Source: Hydrogenophaga sp.
Lineage (GTDB): Bacteria; Pseudomonadota; Gammaproteobacteria; Burkholderiales; Burkholderiaceae
NCBI GenBank assembly: GCA_025458545.1
Contig: JALOSH010000043.1
Location: forward strand, 1 to 10,309
DNA length: 10,309 nucleotides
Direction: 5' to 3'
Shown here: positions 1-6,949 of the stretch, piece after piece
How positions within the stretch are numbered: the stretch's first letter is position 1
Layout: every line of letters starts with the position of its first letter
Position numbers and translations under genes: made by a program
The notes under the pieces: model-generated
What the model was told of the DNA's origin: nothing
What the model saw: only the letters and a program-made list of their open reading frames with translations
Database searches by the model: none

Positions 1-1815
1 CACTGCACCAGCTTCTTTCTCTTTGTCGCCCACGACCAAGATGAAAGGCAGCTTTTGCAACGCGTGCTCCCGTATTTTATACGTGATTTTCTCGTTGCGG
101 AGGTCGGTTATGACCCTAAGCCCTTGATTTTGCAGAGATTTGACGATTTCACGACAGTAATCGGCCTGTGAATCGGTGATGTTGAGCACAGCCACCTGCA
201 CCGGCGCGAGCCAAACCGGCAAGGCGCCAGCGTGCTGCTCGATCAGGATGCCGATGAAACGCTCCAGGCTGCCCACAATGGCCCGGTGCAGCATGATCGG
301 GCGATGGCGTGAGCCGTCTTCGCCGACGTACTCGGCATCCAGCCGCTCGGGGAGGTTCGGGTCGACCTGGATCGTGCCGCACTGCCAGGGGCGGCCCAGC
401 GCGTCCTTCAGGGTGTATTCGATCTTCGGGCCATAGAAGGCACCTTCGCCCGGCAGGTACTCGAAGTCGCAGCCCGAGGCCTTCAAACCTTCGGCCAGTG
501 CGGCTTCGGCCCGGTCCCAACTTTCTTCGGTGCCGATGCGTTTTTCGGGCCGGGTCGACAGCTTGTAGATGATGTCGGTGAAGCCGAAGTCCTTGTAGAC
601 CTTTTGCAGCAAGGTGGTGAAAGCCACCACCTCGGACTGGATCTGGTCTTCGGTGCAGAAGATGTGGCCGTCGTCCTGCGTGAAGGCTCGCACCCGCATG
701 ATGCCGTGCAAACCGCCCGAGGGTTCGTTGCGATGGCACTGCCCGAACTCGCCGAAGCGCAGCGGCAGGTCGCGGTAGCTCTTGATGCCCTGCTTGAAGA
801 TGATGATGTGACCCGGGCAGTTCATCGGCTTGAGCGCGTAGTCGCGCTTCTCCGAGTCGGTCACGAACATGTTTTCGCGGTACTTGTCCCAGTGGCCGGT
901 CTTTTCCCAGAGCGCCTTGTCCAGGATCTGCGGGCCCTTTACCTCCTGGTAGCCGTTGTCGCGGTAGACGCGGCGCATGTACTGCTCCACCTCCTGCCAC
1001 ACCGTCCAGCCCTTGGGGTGCCAGAACACTGTGCCGGGCGAGTGCTCGTCCAGGTGGAACAAATCCAGTTCCCGGCCGAGTTTGCGGTGGTCGCGCTTTT
1101 CTGCTTCTTCCAGCATCGTCAGATGCTGCTGCAGTTCGTCCTTGGTGGCCCAGGCGGTGCCGTAAATGCGCTGCAGCATCTCGTTGCGGTGATCGCCACG
1201 CCAGTAAGCGCCGGCCACCTTCATGAGTTTGAAATGCTTGAGCTTGCCGGTGTTGGGCACGTGGGGACCGCGGCAAAGATCTTCAAAAGCGCCTTCGCGG
1301 TACAGCGAAACATCTTCGTTGCTCGGAATGCTGGCGATGATTTCCGCCTTGTAGTGCTCGCCCATGCCCTTGAAGTGGGCCACCGCCTCGTCGCGCGGCA
1401 GCACGCGGCGCACCACCGGTTCGTCCTTGTTGGCCAGTTCGGTCATCTTCTTCTCGATGGCGACCAAGTCCTCGGGCGTGAAAGGCCGCTTGTACGAGAA
1501 GTCGTAAAAGAAGCCGTGCTCGATCACCGGGCCGATGGTCACTTGCGCATCGGGAAACAGCTCTTTCACCGCGTAGGCCAGCAGGTGCGCCGTGGAGTGA
1601 CGGATGACCTCCAGACCGTCCGCGTCCTTGGCGGTGACGATGGACAACGGGCTGTCGGTCGTGATCTGAAAACTGGTGTCGACCACCTTGCCGTTGATCT
1701 TGCCGGCCAGTGCCGCCTTCGCCAAACCGGTGCCGATGGAAGCCGCGACTTCGGCCACCGTGACCGGACCGGGGAACTCGCGTTGGGAACCGTCGGGAAG
1801 CGTGATGTGAAGCAT
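1..1815 (-). CDS. thrS: Threonyl-tRNA synthetase (partial, C-terminal end outside window)
   Basis: The enzyme charges tRNA-Thr with threonine in the cytoplasm and hydrolyses mis-made Ser-tRNA-Thr. The window holds 605 codons read without a stop. The family is about 635-640 residues, so only some 30 residues of the anticodon-binding end are missing. A TGS domain covers roughly residues 1-62. The editing site is seen as HSTAH (His73, His77) and CRGPH (Cys181, His185). The class II catalytic core carries the zinc ligands Cys333 (MNCPGH), His384 (DDGHIFC) and His510 ([12 protein letters not shown], motif 3), and motif 2 is at [15 protein letters not shown] at 1815 gives the canonical N-terminus [10 protein letters not shown]. 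No good Shine-Dalgarno sequence precedes it; only a weak GGA is present. The gene lies directly behind a Thr-codon leader peptide and an intrinsic terminator, so attenuation control is likely. In many bacteria infC, rplT and pheS follow thrS; that side is outside the window. Confidence 0.98.
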   Translation of the reverse strand, partial: MLHITLPDGSQREFPGPVTVAEVAASIGTGLAKAALAGKINGKVVDTSFQITTDSPLSIVTAKDADGLEVIRHSTAHLLAYAVKELFPDAQVTIGPVIEHGFFYDFSYKRPFTPEDLVAIEKKMTELANKDEPVVRRVLPRDEAVAHFKGMGEHYKAEIIASIPSNEDVSLYREGAFEDLCRGPHVPNTGKLKHFKLMKVAGAYWRGDHRNEMLQRIYGTAWATKDELQQHLTMLEEAEKRDHRKLGRELDLFHLDEHSPGTVFWHPKGWTVWQEVEQYMRRVYRDNGYQEVKGPQILDKALWEKTGHWDKYRENMFVTDSEKRDYALKPMNCPGHIIIFKQGIKSYRDLPLRFGEFGQCHRNEPSGGLHGIMRVRAFTQDDGHIFCTEDQIQSEVVAFTTLLQKVYKDFGFTDIIYKLSTRPEKRIGTEESWDRAEAALAEGLKASGCDFEYLPGEGAFYGPKIEYTLKDALGRPWQCGTIQVDPNLPERLDAEYVGEDGSRHRPIMLHRAIVGSLERFIGILIEQHAGALPVWLAPVQVAVLNITDSQADYCREIVKSLQNQGLRVITDLRNEKITYKIREHALQKLPFILVVGDKEKEAGAV

Positions 1816-1831
1816 GGAAAGTCCAGAAAAC

Positions 1832-1856
1832 AAAAAAGCGCGGCAGGTGCCGCGCT
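1832..1856 (-). terminator. Intrinsic terminator/attenuator in the thrS leader
   Basis: Read on the minus strand, a perfect inverted repeat AGCGCGGCA / TGCCGCGCT (1848-1856 with 1837-1845) is followed at once by a run of T (1832-1837). This is a textbook Rho-independent terminator. It ends 16 nt before the thrS start codon and lies downstream of a Thr-rich leader peptide. No gene ends just before it, so it is best read as a regulated attenuator and not as the end of an upstream operon; aceA has its own terminator at 1993-2018. Confidence 0.88.
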
Positions 1857-1882
1857 GGGAGAGGGAGAAGGAATCGGGCAGG

Positions 1883-1932
1883 CGCGAACTGCAGGCCTCA
1901 GGAGGCCAGGAAAAAAGTCCGAGGAGTTCGCG
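1883..1932 (-). promoter_or_regulatory. Pause/anti-terminator segments of the thrS leader
   Basis: On the minus strand CGCGAACT (1925-1932, leader codons 3-5) is perfectly complementary to AGTTCGCG (1883-1890), giving an 8-bp 1:2 stem. A smaller hairpin, GGCCTC/GAGGCC (1894-1907), lies inside it at the leader stop codon. The downstream segment also has a CGCGC core (1882-1886) able to pair with GCGCG in the 5' arm of the terminator (1851-1855). That would be a competing 2:3 anti-terminator. This last pairing is short (five Watson-Crick pairs plus one G-U) and is the weakest part of the model. Confidence 0.55.
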
Positions 1933-1939
1933 GTGTCAT
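1898..1939 (-). CDS. Threonine-rich leader peptide of thrS (13 aa)
   Basis: This is a 13-codon ORF reading [13 protein letters not shown], followed by TGA. Threonine occupies codons 2, 5 and 8 (ACA, ACT, ACT), 3 of 13 residues, directly upstream of the threonyl-tRNA synthetase gene and its terminator. A purine-rich GAGAAAGG lies about 10 nt before the ATG and can serve as ribosome-binding site. By analogy with amino-acid attenuators such as the thr and trp leaders, stalling at uncharged Thr codons would cover the first stem segment and let transcription proceed into thrS. The peptide itself need have no function. Its identity as a leader is inferred from codon content, position and RNA structure. 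Conservation in related genomes was not tested. Confidence 0.72.
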   Translation of the reverse strand: MTPRTPRTFFLAS

Positions 1940-1992
1940 AACCAGATTGCCTTTCTCGCTCTTGCTGTTAGTCGAAGCCAGAATTTTCCCAC

Positions 1993-2018
1993 AAAAAAAG
2001 CCCGGGCATGCCCGGGCT
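1993..2018 (-). terminator. Intrinsic terminator of aceA
   Basis: On the minus strand the perfect palindrome AGCCCGGGCATGCCCGGGCT (1999-2018) is followed by seven T residues (1993-1999). It begins 32 bp after the aceA stop codon. It separates aceA transcription from the thrS leader, so thrS needs its own promoter between here and the leader peptide. I could not identify that promoter with confidence. Confidence 0.92.
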
Positions 2019-2050
2019 CTCTGTCTCCTCGGCCTCTGCGGGCCCGGTGA

Positions 2051-3382
2051 TCAGTGGAACTGCTCTTCTTCGGTCGAGCCGGTGAGGGCTTTGACGCTGG
2101 AAGAACCGCCCTGGATCACGGTGGTCACGTCGTCGAAGTAACCGGCGCCCACTTCCTGCTGATGCGACACGAAGGTGTAGCCCTTGTCGCGAGCGGCGAA
2201 TTCCTGTTCCTGCACCATCTCGGTGTAGTGCTTCATGCCTTCGCCGCGTGCGTAGGCGTGGGCGAACTGGAAGGTGTTGAACCAGTTGATGTGGATGCCG
2301 GCCAGCGTGATGAACTGGTACTTGTAGCCCAGCGCGGCCAGGTCTTCCTGGAAGGACGCGATCTGCTTGTCGTTCAGGTTCTTCTTCCAGTTGAAGGAAG
2401 GCGAGCAGTTGTACGACAGCAGTTTGCCGGGGCAGGCGGCCTGCACGGCCTGGGCGAATTCGCGGGCGAAGCCGATGTCGGGCACGCCGGTCTCGCACCA
2501 CACTAGGTCGGCATAGGGCGCGTAGGCGATGCCACGGCTGATGGCTTGTTCCAGACCGTTCTTGACGCGGAAGAAGCCTTCTTGGGTGCGCTCACCGGTC
2601 AGGAAGGGCTTGTCGTTGGCGTCGTGGTCGCTGGTGATCAGGTTGGCGGCTTCGGCATCGGTGCGGGCCAATACGATGGTGGACACGCCCATCACGTCGG
2701 CGGCGAAGCGAGCGGCGATCAGCTTCTCGCAGGCTTCTTGCGTGGGCACCAGCACCTTGCCACCCATGTGGCCGCACTTCTTCACAGCGGCCAGCTGGTC
2801 TTCGAAGTGCACGCCGGCGGCACCGGCGGCGATCATGTTCTTCATCAGCTCGAAGGCGTTGAGCACGCCGCCGAAACCGGCTTCGGCGTCGGCCACGATG
2901 GGCAGGAAGTAGTCGACGAAGTCTTTGGAGCCCGGCTCGATGCCACGGCCCCACTGGATTTCATCGGCGCGCTTGAAGGTGTTGTTGATGCGGCGAACCA
3001 TGGTGGGCACCGAGTCGTAGGCGTAGAGCGACTGGTCGGGGTACATGGTTTCGCTGGTGTTGCCGTCGGCGGCGACCTGCCATCCCGACAGGTACACGGC
3101 TTCCAGACCGGCCTTGGCCTGTTGCATGGCCTGGCCGGCGGTGATGGCGCCGAAGGCGTTGACGTAGCCCTTCTTGGAGCCGCCGTTGACCTTGTCCCAC
3201 AGCTTCTCTGCGCCGCGCTTGGCCAGCGTGTGTTCGATCTGCATGCTGCCGCGCAGGCGCACGACGTCGGCAGCAGAGTAGCCGCGCTTCACACCTTTCC
3301 AGCGCGGGTTGGTCGCCCAGTCTTTTTCCAGGGCTTCGATCTGCTGTTGGCGGCTCAGTTGCTCGTTGAGGGATTGCGGCAT
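2051..3382 (-). CDS. aceA: Isocitrate lyase
   Basis: The enzyme cleaves isocitrate to glyoxylate and succinate, the first step of the glyoxylate shunt that allows growth on acetate and fatty acids. The 443-residue product has the family signature KKCGHMGG, with catalytic Cys203, within a TIM-barrel core. Metal- and substrate-site segments such as [10 protein letters not shown] (163-172) and VHFEDQ (191-196) are present, and the C-terminus STEEEQFH is typical. The reading frame stays open upstream of this point. I chose ATG at 3382 ([10 protein letters not shown]) because GGAG sits 8 nt before it and the N-terminus fits short bacterial isocitrate lyases; the upstream frame runs back through AT-rich promoter DNA. 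A strong terminator follows the gene, so it is probably monocistronic. Two palindromes at 3458-3475 and 3488-3505 are the likely operators. Confidence 0.97.
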   Translation of the reverse strand: MPQSLNEQLSRQQQIEALEKDWATNPRWKGVKRGYSAADVVRLRGSMQIEHTLAKRGAEKLWDKVNGGSKKGYVNAFGAITAGQAMQQAKAGLEAVYLSGWQVAADGNTSETMYPDQSLYAYDSVPTMVRRINNTFKRADEIQWGRGIEPGSKDFVDYFLPIVADAEAGFGGVLNAFELMKNMIAAGAAGVHFEDQLAAVKKCGHMGGKVLVPTQEACEKLIAARFAADVMGVSTIVLARTDAEAANLITSDHDANDKPFLTGERTQEGFFRVKNGLEQAISRGIAYAPYADLVWCETGVPDIGFAREFAQAVQAACPGKLLSYNCSPSFNWKKNLNDKQIASFQEDLAALGYKYQFITLAGIHINWFNTFQFAHAYARGEGMKHYTEMVQEQEFAARDKGYTFVSHQQEVGAGYFDDVTTVIQGGSSSVKALTGSTEEEQFH

Positions 3383-3457
3383 GGGGACACTCCGTGAGGT
3401 TGATGAAAGGGGTTCGGCTGCTCCGCCAAGCGAATGCGTTGCCGATGCCTTCACTTT

Positions 3458-3475
3458 AAGTCTTATAGAAGACTT
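3458..3475. promoter_or_regulatory. Operator-like palindrome 1 upstream of aceA
   Basis: AAGTCTT, four bases, then AAGACTT: a 7+4+7 dyad centred at 3466.5. It shares the half-site TCTTATA with the perfect palindrome whose centre is 30 bp further upstream. On the aceA strand it contains TATAAG, a possible -10 hexamer, so a bound protein could block or position RNA polymerase. The bound factor is unknown. Dimeric GntR-family acyl-CoA or organic-acid regulators are plausible from the dyad size, but this is inference. Confidence 0.6.
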
Positions 3476-3487
3476 TTGGAATATCTT

Positions 3488-3505
3488 ATGTCTTATATAA
3501 GACAT
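3488..3505. promoter_or_regulatory. Operator-like palindrome 2 upstream of aceA (perfect, 18 bp)
   Basis: ATGTCTTATATAAGACAT reads identically on both strands. Its centre (3496.5) is 30 bp, about three helical turns, from that of the first dyad, so both would face the same side of the helix. A further half-site, ATCTTAT, lies between them at 3483-3489. Position about 110 bp before the aceA start codon and the matching half-sites argue for control of aceA. The EamA gene on the other side is nearly 200 bp away and is the less likely target. Confidence 0.65.
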
Positions 3506-3691
3506 TTATTTTCTCGTTTGAAATCAATGATTTTTTGTATGTATTTCTCAATACAAAATGATTTTTCTCATTTCAAGCAAGTTTGACGCAGTGCAGCATG
3601 TCAATTTTTCATATTGAGAAAATAAGTTCTCTTATCGCGGAACCAGTGCGCTGGCGGCGCCGCATAAAGCGGGACGCCGCGGCCTTGAGGC
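3506..3691. other. AT-rich intergenic DNA with inverted repeats
   Basis: This is the rest of the gene-free stretch between aceA and the EamA-type gene (3383-3691, about 310 bp). Roughly 3451-3640 is far richer in A and T than the rest of the window. It holds TTTTGTAT (3533-3540) paired with ATACAAAA (3551-3558). The 10-mer TTTCTCAATA (3544-3553) recurs in inverted orientation at 3612-3621. No convincing coding frame or complete -35/-10 pair was found for either neighbouring gene. The stretch presumably holds both divergent promoters and extra protein-binding sites. Confidence 0.5.
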
Positions 3692-4651
3692 ATGATGCCG
3701 ACGATGACGTCCGAACCCATCCAAGAACCGCGGCGCTGGGCAGCCTATGCAAGCCTGGCCCTGAGCATGTCGTTGGTGGGCAGCTATGTGGCGCTCTCCA
3801 AACCCCTGGTGATGGTGTTCCCGGTGTTTCTGCTGGCCTGGCTGCGTTTTGGCATCGGCGGCGTGGCCATGTTGCGGTGGCTGAAGAAGCCCGCTGACGA
3901 ACCACCGATGACGAAACGCACCCGCCGCCTGCTGTTCCTGGAGTCGTTCCTGGGCAACTTCCTCTTCTCGATCTGCATGCTCTTCGGTGTCAGCCTCACC
4001 ACCGCCGTAGCCGCCGGTCTGGTCATGTCGTCCATCCCGGCGGTGGTGGCCGTCCTCAGCTGGGTGGTTCTCAAAGAACGCATCGGTCGGCGCACCCTGG
4101 CGGCGATCGCTTGCGCAGCGTTCGGCATCGGCCTGTTCTCGCTGCAGAAGCCGGACCTCCCTGGGAGCGATCCCGTGGCCACCTTCATGGGCCTGCCTCA
4201 CGCGGTCTGGGGCAACCTGCTGGTGTTCGCCGCCGTCGTGTGCGAGGCGTCCTACGTCGTGATCGGCAAGTACCTCACCGAAGGTCTCGGCCCCAAGCGC
4301 ATCTCGGCCATCATCAATCTGTGGGGCCTTGCACTGGTCACGCCCATGGGGCTGTGGGCGGCCTGGCATTTCGATTTCGGCTCGGTCAGCCCCAGCATCT
4401 GGCTGCTGCTGCTGTTTTACGGCCTGGCCGCCAGCGTCTGGACCGTGTGGCTGTGGATGAGCGGACTCAAAACCGTGCCGGCCTCGCGGGCTGGCGTTTT
4501 CACGGTGATGTTGCCGGTGAGTGCCGCTGCCATCGGCGTGCTGTTCATGGGCGAACGGCTCACCACCCTGCAAATGGTGGCTTTCGGCATTGCCCTGCTG
4601 GGTCTGGTGCTGGCCACCCTGCCCTCGCGGTCGCCAACGCCTGGGCCATGA
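3692..4651 (+). CDS. EamA/DMT-family transporter (RhaT/RarD-like permease)
   Basis: The product is a 319-residue integral membrane protein of the drug/metabolite transporter superfamily. Hydrophobic stretches fit about ten membrane helices in two tandem EamA repeats, roughly residues 19-150 and 173-310. Each repeat has the usual glutamate-containing turn before its last helix (VLKERIGRRTLA and FMGERLTTLQMVA). Members export or import small metabolites, amino acids or drugs; the substrate cannot be read from sequence. The start is uncertain. ATG codons occur at 3692, 3695 and 3704, and the only Shine-Dalgarno-like element, GAGG at 3687-3690, is too close to the first and rather far from the last. 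The gene converges with the TauE/SafE-like gene, with 12 bp between stop codons and no clear terminator. It is divergent from aceA, and no functional link to neighbours is evident. Confidence 0.9.
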   Translation: MMPTMTSEPIQEPRRWAAYASLALSMSLVGSYVALSKPLVMVFPVFLLAWLRFGIGGVAMLRWLKKPADEPPMTKRTRRLLFLESFLGNFLFSICMLFGVSLTTAVAAGLVMSSIPAVVAVLSWVVLKERIGRRTLAAIACAAFGIGLFSLQKPDLPGSDPVATFMGLPHAVWGNLLVFAAVVCEASYVVIGKYLTEGLGPKRISAIINLWGLALVTPMGLWAAWHFDFGSVSPSIWLLLLFYGLAASVWTVWLWMSGLKTVPASRAGVFTVMLPVSAAAIGVLFMGERLTTLQMVAFGIALLGLVLATLPSRSPTPGP

Positions 4652-4663
4652 CTGCCGCCTTGT

Positions 4664-5335
4664 TCAGAGGCAGAACAGTCCGGTCGGGTTGGTCATGCCC
4701 ATCCACAGCGCCCAGCCGGATGTGAGCGCCAGAGCCAGGCCAGCCAATCGGATGGCCAGGGCACCGGACTGGCCACCCCGAAGGCGCAGCAGCAACCAGG
4801 GCGCAGCCATCAACGAGATGGATGTGCCGAACGCGAACAAGGCCATGACGGCTGCCCCTTCGAACACATTGGCCGACAACGAAGCCACCAGCAAGGCCGA
4901 ATACAACAAACCGCAGGGCATGAGCGCCCAGGCCACACCCAGCACCACCGGGGCTCGCGGCCCGAGGCGCGAGAGCGCAGGCCGCGCCTTGCGCCAGACC
5001 GTTTGCCCCAGGCTGTCGATCCAGGCGGGCTGGCGTGCCTGCAAGAGCAACACCACCCCCAGCAGCAACACCGCCACGTGCAACATGGTCCAGATCGGGC
5101 GGATGGCGATGGTGTTGGTGCCGAGCAGCGCCAGGCCCTGCACCGACCCGGCGGCGAACGCACCCAGCAACGCGTAACCCAGCATGCGACTGAGCTGGAA
5201 GGACCACAGCGCCTGCGTGCTGCGTTCGCCGGCCGCTCGACCGATGCCGGCACAGGCAGCCCCGCACATCGCCACACAATGCGGCCCGCCCACCAAGCCC
5301 ATGAACAAGGCCGTGACGGCCATGGAAGTCTGCAT
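4664..5335 (-). CDS. TauE/SafE-like (DsbD_2/UreH-type) membrane protein, cbb3-associated
   Basis: A 223-residue polytopic membrane protein with about six helices. It carries the family hallmarks HCVAMCG (His19, Cys20, Met23, Cys24) in the first helix and MPCG (139-142) at the start of the second half; both are potential thiol or metal ligands. Such proteins are often labelled sulfite exporter TauE/SafE. In many proteobacteria a relative sits beside hemN and the ccoGHIS genes. That position makes a role in copper, redox or haem-cofactor handling for the cbb3 oxidase more plausible than sulfite export. It lies 54 bp downstream of hemN on the same strand and is probably co-transcribed, hence likely under FNR control. 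ATG at 5335 gives the longest product, but neither it nor Met5 (5323) has a clear Shine-Dalgarno sequence. Confidence 0.85.
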   Translation of the reverse strand: MQTSMAVTALFMGLVGGPHCVAMCGAACAGIGRAAGERSTQALWSFQLSRMLGYALLGAFAAGSVQGLALLGTNTIAIRPIWTMLHVAVLLLGVVLLLQARQPAWIDSLGQTVWRKARPALSRLGPRAPVVLGVAWALMPCGLLYSALLVASLSANVFEGAAVMALFAFGTSISLMAAPWLLLRLRGGQSGALAIRLAGLALALTSGWALWMGMTNPTGLFCL

Positions 5336-5389
5336 GAAATGACTGTAGCAGCGCGGCCCGAGAACAGGGTGATTCCCCGCAGGGCCGTG

Positions 5390-6769
5390 TCAGATGATCT
5401 TGGAGAAGCGGGCGCGATCGATATCGAGCTGCAGGTGCTTGTCGAACACCATGGCGATGGCGCGCACCAGGTACCAGCCGGCGGCTGTCACCTCCACGCC
5501 GTTCGGGGTGATGCTGACCAGTCCGTGCTCGGCAAGGCCGCTTAGGGTGTCCAGCTCTTTGGAGAAATAGCTCTTGAAGTCGATCAGGTGGCCCAGCTCG
5601 ATCGATTCGTATTGCAAGGCACCCTGGCACATGATGGACATGATGACAGAGCGGCGCAGCAGGTCGTCGCGGGTGAGCGCCAGCCCACGCACGATGGGCA
5701 GGCGACCCTGGTCGAGCGCGTCGTAGTACTCCTCCAGCGTCTTCGCATTCTGGCTATAGGTGGCGCCGATGCGGCCGATTGCCGACACGCCGAGCGCGAT
5801 CAGGTCGCAATCGGGTTGCGTGCTGTAACCCTGGAAGTTCCGGTGCAGGCGACCTTGGCGTTTGGCCACGGCCAGGGCGTCGGTCGGCAAGGCAAAGTGG
5901 TCCATGCCCACATACACATAGCCCGCTTCGTTCATCGAATCGAGCGACATCGACAGCATCGACATTTTGTCGCCCGGGCTGGGCAGCTCGGCGGCGATGA
6001 TGCGGCGCTGTGGCTTGAAACGCGAGGGCAGATGGGCGTAGGCGTAGAGCGCAATGCGGTCCGGACGCAACTGATTCACCTGCGCGAGGGTTCGCGCAAA
6101 AGACTCGGGTGTCTGCAGCGGCAAGCCGTAGATCAGGTCCACGTTGACGGATTCAAAACCGATCTTGCGCGCGGTCTCCACCAGAGCAAACACCTGTTCC
6201 GCTGGCTGAACGCGGTGCACCGCTTTCTGGACGGCCGGGTCGAAGTCCTGAACACCGAAGCTCAGGCGGTTGAAGCCCAGCCGCGCCAACGTCTGAAGCC
6301 GCTGGTCGGTCACGGTGCGTGGATCGACCTCGATGGAGTACTCGCCCCCCGGAACCAGCGTGAAGTTGCGCCGGATCATGGCCATGAGATCTTCAAGTTC
6401 GCCATCCGACAGGAAGGTGGGCGTCCCGCCACCCAGATGCAGCTGCGAAACGTTGTGGCCTTTGCCGAAGTACTGCACTTGCAACTCCACCTCGCGGCCC
6501 AGGTAGCGCAGGTATTCGGCAGAGCGCTCGTGGTGTTTGGTGATGACCTTGTTGCAGGCGCAGTAGTAGCAGACCGATTCGCAGAACGGTACGTGCACAT
6601 ACAAAGAGAGTGGCAGGGCCAGCGAACCCGCCCGGCGCTGCTCCAGCGCCTGGATGTAGTCGCTCTCGCTGAAAGCTTCAACGAAACGATCGGCTGTCGG
6701 GTACGAGGTGTACCGGGGACCCGGAATGTCGAACCGCTTGAGCAGTTCGTCGGAAATGGCATGGCTCAC
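5390..6769 (-). CDS. hemN: Oxygen-independent coproporphyrinogen III oxidase
   Basis: This radical-SAM enzyme performs two oxidative decarboxylations turning coproporphyrinogen III into protoporphyrinogen IX without oxygen, so haem can be made under microaerobic or anaerobic conditions. The 459-residue length is normal for true HemN. The 4Fe-4S/SAM motif CESVCYYCAC has Cys63, Cys67, Cys70 and the HemN-typical extra Cys72. The SAM-binding GGGTP motif follows in LHLGGGTPTFLSD, and the N-terminal PRYTSYPTA segment is characteristic. The start codon is GTG at 6769, supported by a strong GGAGG seven bases upstream. A perfect FNR box is centred about 61 bp before the start, so activation by FNR when oxygen falls is expected. 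The TauE/SafE-like gene follows in the same direction. Confidence 0.97.
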   Translation of the reverse strand: MSHAISDELLKRFDIPGPRYTSYPTADRFVEAFSESDYIQALEQRRAGSLALPLSLYVHVPFCESVCYYCACNKVITKHHERSAEYLRYLGREVELQVQYFGKGHNVSQLHLGGGTPTFLSDGELEDLMAMIRRNFTLVPGGEYSIEVDPRTVTDQRLQTLARLGFNRLSFGVQDFDPAVQKAVHRVQPAEQVFALVETARKIGFESVNVDLIYGLPLQTPESFARTLAQVNQLRPDRIALYAYAHLPSRFKPQRRIIAAELPSPGDKMSMLSMSLDSMNEAGYVYVGMDHFALPTDALAVAKRQGRLHRNFQGYSTQPDCDLIALGVSAIGRIGATYSQNAKTLEEYYDALDQGRLPIVRGLALTRDDLLRRSVIMSIMCQGALQYESIELGHLIDFKSYFSKELDTLSGLAEHGLVSITPNGVEVTAAGWYLVRAIAMVFDKHLQLDIDRARFSKII

Positions 6770-6823
6770 AAGCTACCCTCCAGTGCTGAAGTGTGAATGT
6801 GCCGCACCACAGCCTTGCAACCT

Positions 6824-6837
6824 TTGATCTTGATCAA
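6824..6837. promoter_or_regulatory. FNR/Anr box between hemN and fnr
   Basis: TTGATCTTGATCAA matches the FNR consensus TTGAT-N4-ATCAA at all ten conserved bases. Its centre (6830.5) is about 61 bp before the hemN start and about 119 bp before the fnr start. A class II activator position (-41.5) would place the hemN start of transcription near 6789, leaving a leader of about 20 nt that still contains the GGAGG. This fits activation of hemN. It may also mediate autoregulation of fnr. The -10 sequence on the hemN side is a poor match, as is common for activator-dependent promoters. Confidence 0.92.
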
Positions 6838-6949
6838 GCCAAACCCTTGCTCGCCAGAGCAGCCGGCCTGGGAACCCGCTGAAATCGCCGGCTTTTCGGC
6901 GTCGGCGTGTTCAATGCGTTAAGCTAAGTCCAGAACCTGGGAAAAAGTC

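Noticed and set aside
604..1941. Long open frame (445 codons) on the + strand
   Set aside because: It is antisense to thrS, whose strand shows every catalytic motif. The + frame has no recognisable domain, and its openness follows from GC-rich codon use.
2546..3397. Open frame of 283 codons on the + strand
   Set aside because: It is antisense to aceA, with Gly/Val/His-rich low-complexity translation and no domain.
3383..3505. N-terminal extension of isocitrate lyase by 41 residues
   Set aside because: The extension is translated from AT-rich promoter DNA containing the palindromes; the internal ATG at 3382 has a proper ribosome-binding site and family-like N-terminus.
3583..3897. Small + strand frame overlapping the start of the EamA-type gene
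   Set aside because: It has no domain or ribosome-binding site, and it overlaps a clear membrane-protein gene in another frame.
4640..4685. Possible bidirectional terminator between the EamA and TauE/SafE-like genes
   Set aside because: Only short 4-bp stems such as TGCC/GGCA are visible, with no T-run on either strand; too weak to report.
5588..6796. Open frame of 402 codons on the + strand
   Set aside because: It is the mirror of hemN and has no family features; its composition is typical of antisense frames.
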